The notes under the pieces were generated by a model, which saw only the letters and a list, made by a program, of their open reading frames with translations, did no database searches and was not told the DNA's origin. From Candidatus Accumulibacter propinquus (GTDB lineage Bacteria > Pseudomonadota > Gammaproteobacteria > Burkholderiales > Rhodocyclaceae): 64,000 nt of DNA. Where the stretch lies: the NCBI GenBank assembly GCA_016714935.1, contig JADKBU010000007.1:1-64000 (forward strand). Reading direction: 5' to 3'. Made by a program: the position numbers and the translations under genes. How positions within the stretch are numbered: the stretch's first letter is position 1; every line of letters begins with the position of its first letter. Below are positions 17,728-26,434 of this stretch, piece by piece.

Positions 17728-18594
17728 ATGATCCTCGTTACCGGAGCCACCGGCCAACTCGGTCGCCGCATCATCGACCAACTCGTCGCCCGCCGTGGCG
17801 GCACCGCGGGCATCGCCGCCAGCGTGCGCGATCCGGCCAGGGCCGGCGAACTCGCCGAACGCGGCATCGACGTCCGTCACGGCAACTTTGATCAACCCGA
17901 TACGTTGCTTACCGCGTTCAGGGGCGTCGACAAACTGATTCTGGTGTCGACCGACGGCCCCGGCGTGGTCCGCATTGCCCAGCACCAGAACGCCATCGAC
18001 GCAGCCCGGGCAGCCGGCGTCAAGCACATCTTCTACACCAGTTTCATCGATGTCGCTGCCGACTCGCCGGCCGAGTACGCCGCTGTCCATCGGGCCAGCG
18101 AAGCCGCCCTCGCCGCCAGCGGCATCGCCTTCACCGCACTGCGCAACCCGCTCTACGCTGATTTTCTGCCGATGACCGTGGCGGCCGCGTGGTCTACCGG
18201 CACCTTCCAGTTGCCCGCAGGAGGCGGCCGCGCGAGCTTCATCAGCCGCGCCGAACTGGCGGAAGCCATCGCCGCGGCCGCGTTGGCGCCGGCATTGGCC
18301 CGCACGGTCTACGAACTGACCGGACAAGCGACACACGACTATCAGGAGGTCGCTGCCGCCGTCGGCAAGGTCACCGGCAGCCGCGTGCGATATCAGCCGA
18401 TCAGCGAGGACGCGTACGCACAGTCGCTGGAGAGCCACGGCTGGCCGACCTGGTCTGCGCGCGCGCTGGCCAGCATGTACTCGGCGGTGGCTGCCGGAAA
18501 GTTCGACCGCGTGCGCAATGACTTCGCCCTGCTCGTTGGCCACCCGCCACGCCCGCTGGCCTGCCTGGCGCAGGAACTCTTCGGCAAGCACTGA
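17728..18594 (+). CDS. NmrA-like SDR oxidoreductase, QOR2/YtfG type
   Basis: The 288-residue atypical short-chain dehydrogenase has the N-terminal NAD(P) motif LVTGATGQLGRRI, a VRDP-type cofactor specificity loop, and HIFYTSFIDVAADSPAEYAAVH in place of the classical YxxxK. It fits the NAD(P)H:quinone oxidoreductase QorB/YtfG group. An ATG at 17716 is in frame, but its own GGAG serves the second ATG at 17728. First gene of the run divergent from lysR; the dioxygenase follows after 12 bases. Confidence 0.88.
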   Translation: MILVTGATGQLGRRIIDQLVARRGGTAGIAASVRDPARAGELAERGIDVRHGNFDQPDTLLTAFRGVDKLILVSTDGPGVVRIAQHQNAIDAARAAGVKHIFYTSFIDVAADSPAEYAAVHRASEAALAASGIAFTALRNPLYADFLPMTVAAAWSTGTFQLPAGGGRASFISRAELAEAIAAAALAPALARTVYELTGQATHDYQEVAAAVGKVTGSRVRYQPISEDAYAQSLESHGWPTWSARALASMYSAVAAGKFDRVRNDFALLVGHPPRPLACLAQELFGKH

Positions 18595-18606
18595 ACACCA
18601 AGGACG

Positions 18607-19473
18607 ATGCACATGACCAGCCCCGCAGTTGCCGCCCGCTCCCCCGAACATTTCTCAGCCCATTTCTCAGCCCATTTCCCAGCCCTCTTCGTTGCCCACG
18701 GCGCGCCGACGATGGTGCTCCAGCCCGGACCGGCGGGAGCAGCACTGGCCCGAGCGGCTGCCGAACTGCCCAGACCGCGCGCGATCATCGTCGTCAGCGC
18801 GCATTGGGAAACAGCAACGCCGACGATCGGCACCGCCCCCGAACTCGAAACGATCCACGATTTCTACGGCTTCCCGGCGGAACTGTACCGTGTCCGCTAT
18901 CCGGCGCGGTCCGACGCCGCCGTCGCCGAAGAATTGCGCACGCGGCTCCTCGAGAATGGGTTCGGCGTCCGCATGGACAAGGACCGCGGGCTGGACCACG
19001 GTGCCTGGACGCCACTGTCGCTGATGTACCCGCAGGCCGACATTCCCGTACTGCCCCTGTCGTTGCAGACGGGTCTCGGCCCCGAACACCACTTCCAGCT
19101 CGGGCGCGCCCTCGCCCCGATGCTTGCCGATGGGGTGCTGCTGCTGGCGTCGGGCAATCTCACCCACAACCTCGGCGATTTCCGCCGCGCCTTCGCCGAG
19201 GGTTCGGAAACACCGGCCTACGTGGCTGCGTTCGCCGACTGGATCGGGCAGCGTATCGCCGCCGGCGATCACGATTCGCTTCTCGACTATCGCCAGCGCG
19301 CGCCACACGCCGTCCGCGCCCACCCCAGCGAGGAGCATCTGCTGCCACTGCACGTCGCCATCGGCGCGGCCGGCCTCGATTACCGGTCGGAATGCCTGTA
19401 CCAGGGCATCGACTCCGTGGTTCTGGCGATGGACAGCTATGCGTTCTGGCCCACTTCCACCCCTGGCTCATAA
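18607..19473 (+). CDS. ygiD: LigB-type extradiol dioxygenase, DODA/YgiD family
   Basis: The 288-residue enzyme is a 4,5-DOPA-extradiol-dioxygenase-like protein. The metal-binding and acid/base histidines sit in LFVAHGAPTMV, IIVVSAHWET, IHDFYGFP and LDHGAWTPLSLMYP, with HPSEEHLLPLHVAIGAA late in the chain. A repeated AHFS/AHFP segment occurs near the N-terminus (residues 16-28), ahead of the conserved fold. Family members open catecholic rings; the substrate here is unknown. It lies between the quinone-reductase-like gene and cytochrome b561. Confidence 0.92.
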   Translation: MHMTSPAVAARSPEHFSAHFSAHFPALFVAHGAPTMVLQPGPAGAALARAAAELPRPRAIIVVSAHWETATPTIGTAPELETIHDFYGFPAELYRVRYPARSDAAVAEELRTRLLENGFGVRMDKDRGLDHGAWTPLSLMYPQADIPVLPLSLQTGLGPEHHFQLGRALAPMLADGVLLLASGNLTHNLGDFRRAFAEGSETPAYVAAFADWIGQRIAAGDHDSLLDYRQRAPHAVRAHPSEEHLLPLHVAIGAAGLDYRSECLYQGIDSVVLAMDSYAFWPTSTPGS

Positions 19474-19483
19474 GGAGAATGGC

Positions 19484-20065
19484 ATGCCCGCGACCCGCTA
19501 CACGCCCACCGCGATCTTCATCCACTGGCTGATGGCCCTGCTGCTGATCGGTTTGTTCAGCGTCGGTCTGTACATGAGCGACCTGCCTTTGTCACCCCAG
19601 AAGCTGAAGATCTATTCCTGGCACAAATGGGCCGGCGTCACCGCTTTCGTGCTGGTACTGGTTCGCCTCGCCTGGCGCGCCGGCCACCCACCGCCGGCCT
19701 TGCCGGCAGCCATGCCCAACTGGCAGAAGACGGCTGCGCATGGCTTGCACCACCTGCTCTACCTGTTGATGATCGCCATTCCGCTTTCCGGGTGGCTGAT
19801 GAGTTCGGCAAAAGGCTTCCAGACGGTGTATTTCGGGATCCTGCCGCTACCCGACCTGCTGCAGAAGGACAAGGAACTCGGCGAACTGCTGGAGAGCATG
19901 CACACCGCCCTCAACTTCACCCTGGCAGTCCTGGTCCTGGCGCACATCGGCGCCGCCGTCAAACATCACCTGCTCGACCGCGACGACGTACTGGCACGCA
20001 TGCTGCCTTTCCTCGCCCGGAGACGCCGACCATCCGCCACCAACCCCGAATGGAGAAACCCATGA
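19484..20065 (+). CDS. cytochrome b561 (CybB family)
   Basis: The 193-residue integral membrane di-heme cytochrome b has four helices. Heme-ligand histidines are visible in IFIHWLMALL, YSWHKWAGVTAF, HGLHHLLYLLMIAIPLSGW and LVLAHIGAAVKHHLLDRD. Proteins of this type move electrons between quinone and periplasmic acceptors. AAGGAG lies six bases before the ATG at 19484. Its stop overlaps the start of the first yceI gene (ATGA), so the two are translationally coupled; b561-YceI pairs recur in proteobacteria. Confidence 0.93.
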   Translation: MPATRYTPTAIFIHWLMALLLIGLFSVGLYMSDLPLSPQKLKIYSWHKWAGVTAFVLVLVRLAWRAGHPPPALPAAMPNWQKTAAHGLHHLLYLLMIAIPLSGWLMSSAKGFQTVYFGILPLPDLLQKDKELGELLESMHTALNFTLAVLVLAHIGAAVKHHLLDRDDVLARMLPFLARRRRPSATNPEWRNP

Positions 20066-20634
20066 CCACCTTTCGCTTGATCCTTGCGACGCTGGCCGTC
20101 GCCGCCGCCGGCAGCGCCGCTGCCGCCGAGTTCAACCAGTTCCAGGCCGGCAAGAGTTCGCTGACCTTCGTTTCGAAACAGATGGGCGTGCCCATCGACG
20201 GCAGCTTCCGAAAGTTCGCCGCCAGCCTGGCCTTCGACCCGGCCAAACCGGCGGCCGCCACTGCCCGCCTCGACCTTGACCTGAACAGCATCGACGCCGG
20301 TTCCAGGGACGCCAACGACGAAGTCGTCGGCAAACCCTGGTTCAACGTCAAGGTGTTTCCGACCGCGACATTCGTTTCCTCGGCCGTTCGCCCACTCGGC
20401 GGCGACAAGTTCGAACTCGTCGGCAAGCTGACCATCAAGGGCAAGAGTCAGGATGTCACCGCCCCGTTCAACTTCCGCCAGGACGGCGGCAACGGCGTCT
20501 TCGACGGCGCCTTCGTCCTGAAGCGTCTTGAGTTCGGTGTCGGCGACGGCGTCTGGTCCGACGTCAGCACCGTCGCCAACGAAGTGCAGATCAAGTTCCA
20601 CATCGTCGCTGCCCCGGCAGCAATCCGCAAGTAA
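20062..20634 (+). CDS. YceI family periplasmic protein 1
   Basis: The 190-residue lipocalin-like protein has a signal peptide (MTTFRLILATLAVAAAGSAAAA) and a YceI beta-barrel: FVSKQMGVPIDGSFRKF, then LDLNSIDAGSRDAND and GKLTIKGKSQDVTAPF. YceI proteins bind polyisoprenoids such as quinone precursors. It overlaps the cytochrome b561 gene by four bases and is followed after 26 bases by a paralogue. The two share fold and motifs but are clearly diverged in sequence. Confidence 0.93.
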   Translation: MTTFRLILATLAVAAAGSAAAAEFNQFQAGKSSLTFVSKQMGVPIDGSFRKFAASLAFDPAKPAAATARLDLDLNSIDAGSRDANDEVVGKPWFNVKVFPTATFVSSAVRPLGGDKFELVGKLTIKGKSQDVTAPFNFRQDGGNGVFDGAFVLKRLEFGVGDGVWSDVSTVANEVQIKFHIVAAPAAIRK

Positions 20635-20660
20635 GTCCCCCAACGTCAAGGAGCCTTCTC

Positions 20661-21230
20661 ATGAAAAAGCAACTCGGCCTCATCACCCTCGCCAGCCTGT
20701 TCGCCGCCCCGGCGTTCGCCGCCCCGGAAACCTACCTGGTCGACCCCAACCACACCTACCCGCGCTTCGAATACAACCATTTCGGGTACTCGAACCAGAT
20801 TCAACGCTTCAACAAGACTTCCGGCACCATCGTCTTCGACCGCGCCGCGAAGACCGGCTCGGTCGACATCGTCATCGACGCCCGCACGGTCGATACCGGC
20901 TATGCGCTGTTCAACGAGCACCTCCAGGGCGAAGACTTCTTCGATACCGCGAAGTACCCGACCATCACCTACAAGTCCACCGCCGTCAAGTTTGACGGCG
21001 ACAAGCCGGTAGCCGTCGAAGGCCTGCTCACCGTCAAGGGCATCACCAGGCCGGTCACCCTGAGCCTCAGTTCCTTCCAGACCATGCCCCACCCGATCGT
21101 CAAGAAGGATGCCCTGGGCGCCAATGCCAGCGCCCGGATCAAGCGCTCCGAGTTCAACGCCGGCAAGTACGCGCCGCATGTCAGCGACGACGTCACCCTG
21201 ACCATCGCCGTCGAAGCCCTGAAACAGTAA
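20661..21230 (+). CDS. YceI family periplasmic protein 2
   Basis: The 189-residue paralogue of the preceding gene has its own signal peptide (MKKQLGLITLASLFAAPAFA). YceI motifs are YLVDPNHTYPRFEYNHFGYS, GSVDIVIDARTVDTG and LLTVKGITRPVTL. It is closer to E. coli YceI than copy 1. AAGGAG precedes the ATG. A GC-rich inverted repeat (GCGGGGC/GCCCCGC) follows its stop, so the RutE-like gene may be read less. Confidence 0.93.
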   Translation: MKKQLGLITLASLFAAPAFAAPETYLVDPNHTYPRFEYNHFGYSNQIQRFNKTSGTIVFDRAAKTGSVDIVIDARTVDTGYALFNEHLQGEDFFDTAKYPTITYKSTAVKFDGDKPVAVEGLLTVKGITRPVTLSLSSFQTMPHPIVKKDALGANASARIKRSEFNAGKYAPHVSDDVTLTIAVEALKQ

Positions 21231-21329
21231 GCATGCAGGGCAGCGGGGCCGGCCGACGCCGCCCCGCTTCGCTCCCCTCGCCGCTTGCCGAGGCCGAAAC
21301 CCTGCACAACAAACCAACTGGAGATATGG

Positions 21330-21935
21330 ATGACCGGAATCGCCACCCGCACGGCCCTCAGCGCCGAAGATCTCGATCAACTCTTCGTGCACGCGCGCAC
21401 GCACAATACCTTCGCCCCCGAACCGATCCCCGAGGCCACATTGCGCCGGCTCTACGAGCTGATGAAGTGGGGCCCGACGTCGATGAACTGTCAGCCGGCG
21501 CGGCTGGTTTTTGTCACCACCCCGGAGGGCAAGGAAAAACTCGCCCCGGCGCTGTCTCCGGGCAACCTCGACAAGACACTGGCCGCCCCGGCAACCGTGA
21601 TCATCGCCACCGACAGCCGCTTTTACGAACACCTCCCGACCCTGTTCCCTGCCTACGACGCCAAGCCGATGTTCGCGGGCAATGCCGAACTGGCCAGCAG
21701 CACCGCTTTCCGTAACAGTACGCTGCAGGGCGCCTACCTGATCGTCGCGGCGCGCGGGCTGGGTCTCGACTGCGGCCCGATGTCCGGCTTCGACGCCGGC
21801 AAGCTCAATGCCGCATTTTTCCCGGACGGGCGCCACCAGGCCAATTTTCTCTGCAACCTGGGTATCGGCAACCCCGCCAGCCTGCACCCGCGCGGCCCTC
21901 GCCTGAGTTTCGAGGAAGCCTGCCGGATCGCCTGA
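21330..21935 (+). CDS. rutE: nitroreductase-family protein, RutE (malonic semialdehyde reductase) type
   Basis: The 201-residue FMN enzyme has RARTHNTF, WGPTSMNCQPARLVFV (FMN contact), and ARGLGLDCGPMSGFD. These match the RutE/HadB-like branch of the nitroreductase family, which reduces malonic semialdehyde or related carbonyls. No other rut gene is near, so a pyrimidine-degradation role is doubtful. Its place at the end of the LysR-controlled run suggests detoxification of an aldehyde or quinone. CTGGAG precedes the ATG. Confidence 0.85.
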   Translation: MTGIATRTALSAEDLDQLFVHARTHNTFAPEPIPEATLRRLYELMKWGPTSMNCQPARLVFVTTPEGKEKLAPALSPGNLDKTLAAPATVIIATDSRFYEHLPTLFPAYDAKPMFAGNAELASSTAFRNSTLQGAYLIVAARGLGLDCGPMSGFDAGKLNAAFFPDGRHQANFLCNLGIGNPASLHPRGPRLSFEEACRIA

Positions 21936-22030
21936 CAGGCGACGGGCACGAGCGATCAGCGCGGCGGCAGCGCTTGACGCCGACGCCGGTGGCGCATAGA
22001 TTGCGTGGCGCCCAATTCAAGGAAAGCCCC

Positions 22031-23230
22031 ATGAAGATCGGAACCCCGTTGTCCCCCGGCGCGCTGCGCGTCATGCTGCTGGGCGCCGGAGAGCTCGGCA
22101 AGGAAGTGATCATCGCCCTGCAACGACTCGGCGTCGAGGTGATTGCCGTCGATCGCTACGCCAACGCCCCCGGCCATCAGGTCGCGCATCGCTCGCATGT
22201 GATCGACATGACCGATGGGGCTGCATTGCGGGCCCTGATCGAACAGGAAAAGCCCCACCTCATCGTGCCGGAGATCGAGGCCATCGCCACCGATACGCTG
22301 CTCGAAATCGAGGCCGAGCAACTCGCCGAAGTCATTCCCACCGCCCGTGCGGCCAGGTTGACCATGAACCGCGAGGGAATCCGCCGCCTGGCCGCCGAGG
22401 AACTCGGCCTCGCCACCTCGCCGTACCGCTTTGCCGATTCCCTGGCCGAACTGCAGTCCGCGATCGCCGGCGACATCGGTTACCCGTGCATCGTCAAACC
22501 GGTGATGTCGTCCTCCGGCAAGGGGCAATCGCTGCTGCGCGGTCCCGATGACGTGTCGCCTGCCTGGGACTACGCGGCGAGCGGCGGGCGGGTCAATCAG
22601 GGCCGGGTCATCGTCGAAGGCCTGATCGACTTCGATTATGAAATCACGCTGCTCACCGTGCGCGCGCGCGGCGCCGGCGGGGTCATCGAAACCTCATTCT
22701 GCGAACCGATAGGGCACCTGCAGGTTGCCGGCGACTACGTCGAATCCTGGCAGCCGCAGGCCATGAGCGCGGTCGCTCTGGAAAAGGCGCGCGCCATCGC
22801 CGCCGCCGTCACCGGCAGCCTCGGCGGGCGCGGCCTCTTCGGCGTCGAACTGTTCGTCAAGGGTGATCAGGTGTGGTTCTCCGAAGTCAGCCCGCGCCCG
22901 CACGACACCGGGTTGGTGACGCTGTGCTCGCAACACTTCTCCGAGTTCGAACTGCACGCGCGCGCCATCCTCGGCCTGCCCGTCGATACCCGCCTGCGCG
23001 AGCCGGGCGCTTCGGCGGTGATCTACGGCGGCAGCGACGCCAAGGGTATCGCGTTCGAAGGCATCGCCGAAGCGCTCGCCGTAGCGCGCAGCGACCTGCG
23101 CCTGTTCGGCAAACCCGAGGCCTTCCGCAAACGTCGCATGGGCGTGGCGGTGGCCAACGGCGACGATGTGGCCGTCGCGCGGGCGCGCGCAAAACTCGCG
23201 GCGAGCCGGGTCAGGCCAGTGGTGGGGTAG
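22031..23230 (+). CDS. purT: formate-dependent phosphoribosylglycinamide formyltransferase PurT
   Basis: The 399-residue ATP-grasp enzyme makes formyl-GAR from GAR, formate and ATP, the third step of purine synthesis. The N-terminal domain opens with VMLLGAGELGKEV, the ATP-grasp core has PCIVKPVMSSSGKGQS, and late metal-binding residues lie in FGVELFVKGDQVWFSEVSPR. Full family length. AAGGAAAG precedes the ATG. PurU at 45.4 kb makes formate from formyl-THF and so can supply its substrate, although the genes are not linked. Confidence 0.97.
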   Translation: MKIGTPLSPGALRVMLLGAGELGKEVIIALQRLGVEVIAVDRYANAPGHQVAHRSHVIDMTDGAALRALIEQEKPHLIVPEIEAIATDTLLEIEAEQLAEVIPTARAARLTMNREGIRRLAAEELGLATSPYRFADSLAELQSAIAGDIGYPCIVKPVMSSSGKGQSLLRGPDDVSPAWDYAASGGRVNQGRVIVEGLIDFDYEITLLTVRARGAGGVIETSFCEPIGHLQVAGDYVESWQPQAMSAVALEKARAIAAAVTGSLGGRGLFGVELFVKGDQVWFSEVSPRPHDTGLVTLCSQHFSEFELHARAILGLPVDTRLREPGASAVIYGGSDAKGIAFEGIAEALAVARSDLRLFGKPEAFRKRRMGVAVANGDDVAVARARAKLAASRVRPVVG

Positions 23231-23270
23231 CTGCCACCGGCGGCCAGGCGTGCCTGCTGGCAACGGCAAT

Positions 23271-23465
23271 TCAGTCCGCGGACTCGTCGTCTGGCTGCTG
23301 CGCCGTCCGCTGCTGCTTGTCCCGCAGGCGCTGGTTCTTGTCGTCGCTGCTCAGGAAAAAATAGCGGCCGGCCAGAACACAGCCCTTCATCCCCGGGTCG
23401 CACACCAGGTCATTGATCTTGCTGCACTTGCCATCGAGTTCGTGCTGACAGCCCCAGGAGGCCAT
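23271..23465 (-). CDS. small cysteine-rich conserved protein (64 aa)
   Basis: The product begins MASWGCQHELDGKCSKINDL and has five cysteines in the first 30 residues, in a CX7CX7CX6C-like spacing, followed by a charged C-terminal tail. AAGGAAAG precedes the ATG. The cysteine pattern suggests metal binding or a structural cluster. It resembles small conserved proteins of betaproteobacteria, but I know no function. Confidence 0.7.
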   Translation of the reverse strand: MASWGCQHELDGKCSKINDLVCDPGMKGCVLAGRYFFLSSDDKNQRLRDKQQRTAQQPDDESAD

Positions 23466-23544
23466 GCGCTTTCCTTGCCGATCGGGTGCGTCGATGATAG
23501 CACGCTCGCCAACCCAACCCGCGCTGTCGAGCGTCGGCAGCAGG

Positions 23545-24174
23545 TCAGATCGGTATCCGCGAAGCGCCGACCGGCAAGGTCGCCACCCGCCGCATCTCGG
23601 CTGTGCCCAGAATCCCGGGATCGGCAAGATAAGCCTTGACGAAATCGGTGGCGTCCGCCCCCCAGAACAGTTCGTCACCGACACGCAGTGTCGGCACACC
23701 GAAAACACCTGCGGCAATGGCCTGCTGCGTGCCGCCCCGCAGCGCATCCTTGACCGGCTGGCGTGACCCGGCCTGCGGATCGACGCCCAGCGCACGCGCC
23801 AGTTCGGCCAGCAGCGCGGGATCGGCAGGGTCGGCAGCGCTGGTCCACAAGGCCTCGAAAATCCGGCGCACCGCCTGACCGGTGCTGCCTGCAGCTATCG
23901 CCAGCCGCAGGTAGGGAAGCGAGTTGAACGGGTGCGCGGCCGGAAAGCGGAAGGGAATGCCGTGCGCACTGGCCCACCAGGTGCAGGAGCGATAGGTCCA
24001 CGACCGTTTCGGCGCGATTTCCGCAGGACCTTTCTGCTCCCAGTGATTCAGCAAACCGGCGAACAACACCGGCCGGTAGCGAATTTCGAGGTCCTGCGGC
24101 AATTCCCGGAGTCGCATCAGCCCGAGATACGCGTAGGGAGAGATGAAATCGAAATACCAGTCCGCTTGCGACAT
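23545..24174 (-). CDS. DsbA-family 2-hydroxychromene-2-carboxylate isomerase
   Basis: The 209-residue thioredoxin-fold protein starts MSQADWYFDFISPYAYLGLM, the family signature in which the thioredoxin Cys is replaced by Ser (the glutathione-activating residue). GVFGVPTLRVGDELFWGAD near the end is the conserved cis-Pro region. HCCA isomerases act in naphthalene-type aromatic catabolism, but many relatives are generic glutathione-dependent enzymes. The frame is open 48 codons upstream; ATG 24174 with GGGAG fits the family. Cysteines are absent from the active site. Confidence 0.88.
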   Translation of the reverse strand: MSQADWYFDFISPYAYLGLMRLRELPQDLEIRYRPVLFAGLLNHWEQKGPAEIAPKRSWTYRSCTWWASAHGIPFRFPAAHPFNSLPYLRLAIAAGSTGQAVRRIFEALWTSAADPADPALLAELARALGVDPQAGSRQPVKDALRGGTQQAIAAGVFGVPTLRVGDELFWGADATDFVKAYLADPGILGTAEMRRVATLPVGASRIPI

Positions 24175-24669
24175 CTCATTGACTCCCAGGAAATTGAAAG
24201 CACACCCATGCCGCTCGTGGAGCGATGCCGTCGCGCATTTGAGCAGAAGCCAAGCCACCCCCGGCCACTTCGACCAGACTGTACTGTACGCCTTGAGCAC
24301 GAAGCTTTTCAACCGCAATCAGCCGATCGGCCCAAGAGACCCTGACCGCGCCAGCGCTCTCCAGCCGCTCTGGCGGCCGGGAACAGGACGGATTTCCGGC
24401 GGCACTCCGCAAAAGCACGAGGTGACGATCAGCGGGCTGCCGCAACACCGCCGGAATGAGCGACAATGATTAACCTGCATCAAGGTTCCAGGCCGGTGGT
24501 GTGCCGACAATGCTTGGGGATTACCTGCTTTCCGGATGCGTCCCTAGACAGGCCTGTACCCCGCCAGCCGGCGGTACGACTGGTCCGCATCCTCACCCGG
24601 AGAAGACGATTTGCGGCCTCCTGCATCTGGAGACAGACCCGGCGCTTTCGCCACAGACCATCGACAACC
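24175..24669. other. 495-bp region without a supported gene
   Basis: This lies between the divergent isomerase and SCO genes and must hold both promoters. Minus-strand frames at 24176-24466 and upstream of 24174 are open, but neither has a ribosome site or a recognisable domain. I find no hairpin or repeat worth naming. Confidence 0.4.
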
Positions 24670-25251
24670 ATGAAAATACTCTCGACCCTGATCGTATGCA
24701 TCACCCTCCTCTTCGCGGGCTGTTCGCAACCCCCGACCTTCAAATCGACCGATGTTTCCGGTGCCGACTGGGGCAAGGATTTCGCGCTGACCGACCCGCA
24801 AGGTCAGGCTCGGCATCTGGCTGACTTCAAGGGCAAGGCCGTCGTCGTGTTTTTCGGCTACACCCAGTGCCCTGACGTCTGCCCGACCACGCTGCTGTCG
24901 ATGCGTGAGGTGCTGAATCGTCTCGGTAACGACGCCGGCCGCGTACAAGTGATCTTCGTCACGCTCGATCCTGCGCGTGACACCCCGCAGGTGTTGCGCG
25001 AATACGTCACGGCCTTTCACCCGAGCTTCGTCGGCCTGCGCGGCGACGAAGCGACGACCGCGGTAGTGGCCAGGGATTTCAAGGTGTTCTACGCCAGACA
25101 GGCCGGCAGCACTGCCGGCACCTACAGCCTCGACCACTCCACAGGCAGCTATGCCTATGACCCCGAGGGCCGGCTGCGGCTTCTGATCCGGCATGGCGAA
25201 ACCCCCGACAACGTCGCGTCCGATCTCAGGCAGCTGCTGGCCGGCAAGTGA
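24670..25251 (+). CDS. SCO1/SenC family lipoprotein
   Basis: The 193-residue copper chaperone/thiol oxidoreductase helps load the CuA site of cytochrome c oxidase. It has a lipoprotein signal with lipobox LFAGC, the copper-binding CPDVCP motif in GYTQCPDVCPTTL, and the distal His in YSLDHSTGSYAYD. It leads a co-directional set with a YdbL-like protein and PCuAC, both linked to the envelope. Periplasmic, anchored to the membrane. Confidence 0.94.
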   Translation: MKILSTLIVCITLLFAGCSQPPTFKSTDVSGADWGKDFALTDPQGQARHLADFKGKAVVVFFGYTQCPDVCPTTLLSMREVLNRLGNDAGRVQVIFVTLDPARDTPQVLREYVTAFHPSFVGLRGDEATTAVVARDFKVFYARQAGSTAGTYSLDHSTGSYAYDPEGRLRLLIRHGETPDNVASDLRQLLAGK

Positions 25252-25269
25252 TTTTTCAGGACCACTCCC

Positions 25270-25689
25270 ATGAAACCCCTTCTGCTTCTGCTGGCCCTGC
25301 TTTCCTGCACCGCTGCCGTCGCTGCCGGCGACCCGATCAATCTCGACATCGGCACGCCGCCGGTGGTGGTCGTCAAGCACAGCCTGGCACAGCGCTCCTC
25401 GCGACTGGTCCGCTTTTACGACGCCGGGATCATTGGTCTGGGCTACGACGGTATGGTCAAGATGCGCGACGACAGCCGGCTCAGCCTGCCGCAAAGGCAG
25501 ATTGCGGAGAAGCTCATCGACAACGAGAACCCGGACCGCAATTCGCTGATCTACGCCCTCGCCGAAGCGCACGGCGGCAAGGCCTACGAACCGGCGGCGC
25601 GCGCGGCACAGGTCAAGCGCTGGAAGGAGCAGTTCCACTCCGGCTGGTGGATCGAAGATGCACAGGGCAAATGGAGCCTGAAACCCTGA
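25270..25689 (+). CDS. YdbL/DUF1318 family periplasmic protein
   Basis: The 139-residue protein has a signal peptide (MKPLLLLLALLSCTAAVAA). The DUF1318 pattern follows: RSSRLVRFYDAGIIGLGYDG, then LIDNENPDRNSLIYALAEAHG. YdbL function is unknown; in other bacteria it sits beside YdbH/YnbE envelope proteins, but here it is between two copper chaperones, 18 bases after the SCO gene. A C-terminal tryptophan-rich stretch (WKEQFHSGWWIED) is distinct. Confidence 0.8.
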   Translation: MKPLLLLLALLSCTAAVAAGDPINLDIGTPPVVVVKHSLAQRSSRLVRFYDAGIIGLGYDGMVKMRDDSRLSLPQRQIAEKLIDNENPDRNSLIYALAEAHGGKAYEPAARAAQVKRWKEQFHSGWWIEDAQGKWSLKP

Positions 25690-25711
25690 CGCAGCCTCCT
25701 GAAAGTGACGC

Positions 25712-25741
25712 GCTCGCCTGCGACATTTTGTCGCGGCGAGC
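25712..25741. terminator. long hairpin upstream of PCuAC promoter
   Basis: GCTCGCC-T-GCGACA, loop TTT, then TGTCGC-GGCGAGC pair over 13 bp with a single bulged T. It stands 22 bases after the YdbL stop and 17 bases before a TATAAT. It may end SCO-YdbL transcription, or act as an operator for the following gene. There is no T-run. Confidence 0.5.
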
Positions 25742-25757
25742 AGCGCAGGTACACATT

Positions 25758-25763
25758 TATAAT
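25758..25763 (+). promoter_or_regulatory. TATAAT -10 of the PCuAC gene
   Basis: A perfect -10 lies 30 bases before the TTG start. No good -35 is seen at 16-19 bases; the hairpin at 25712-25741 occupies that place. Activation by a regulator is therefore possible. Confidence 0.5.
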
Positions 25764-25793
25764 CGCTTTCCCCAAACGCTCAAGGAGTATGGC

Positions 25794-26267
25794 TTGAAAA
25801 CATCAGCAAACATTCTGTCGCTGGCAATGCTGCTCGGCATGTCTCCACTGGCCGCAGTCGCCGCCGACCTCGATATCAAGGACCCCTGGGTCCGCGGCAC
25901 GGTCAGCGGCCAGCAGGCCACCGGTGCATTCATGGAAATCACCAGCAAATCGGGAGCGGTGCTGGTCGGTGCCGCCAGTCCGGCAGCCGGCGTCAGCGAG
26001 ATTCACGAAATGAAGATGGATGGCGGGGTGATGAAGATGCGTGCCATCCCTCGCCTGGACCTGCCCGCCGGAAAGCCGGTAGTGCTCGGCCCCGGCGGCT
26101 ACCATGTAATGCTGATGAGCCTGAAACAACCGCTGAAGAAAGGCGACACCGTGCCGCTGACGCTGCAGGTTGAAGGCAAGGACAAGCAGGTCGAGTCCAT
26201 CAAAGTGGAAGCGAAGGTCCGCGACCTCACCGCTTCGGCTGCGCCGGCAACCGAACCCAAGCACTGA
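25794..26267 (+). CDS. PCu(A)C-type periplasmic copper chaperone (DUF461)
   Basis: The 157-residue protein has a signal peptide and the Cu(I) motif H-M...M...HxM: HEMKMDGGVMKMRAIPRLDL and YHVMLM. It would deliver copper to CuA together with SCO. The start is a TTG at 25794, six bases after AAGGAG; the nearest ATG (25789) is out of frame and hits a stop at once. Use of a rare start may keep synthesis low. A His at the extreme C-terminus (EPKH) could also contact metal. Confidence 0.92.
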   Translation: MKTSANILSLAMLLGMSPLAAVAADLDIKDPWVRGTVSGQQATGAFMEITSKSGAVLVGAASPAAGVSEIHEMKMDGGVMKMRAIPRLDLPAGKPVVLGPGGYHVMLMSLKQPLKKGDTVPLTLQVEGKDKQVESIKVEAKVRDLTASAAPATEPKH

Positions 26268-26434
26268 GAGTCGGCCACACCCGTCCAATCAGCCGCCGCC
26301 GTCGCGCGGCGGAAGGTGTTTCGATGCGCCGCGCTGATCGCCCCGCAAGCGATGGCCAAGCTGCGGCCGCCGGTTGCCGGAGCAAGGCCACTTTGGCCAC
26401 CCCCTTGGTCGTTGGCGCCGTAGAATGGCAGCGC

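Noticed and set aside
24176..24466. minus-strand frame upstream of the isomerase
   Set aside because: There is no start signal or recognisable domain, and it fits non-coding DNA with high GC.
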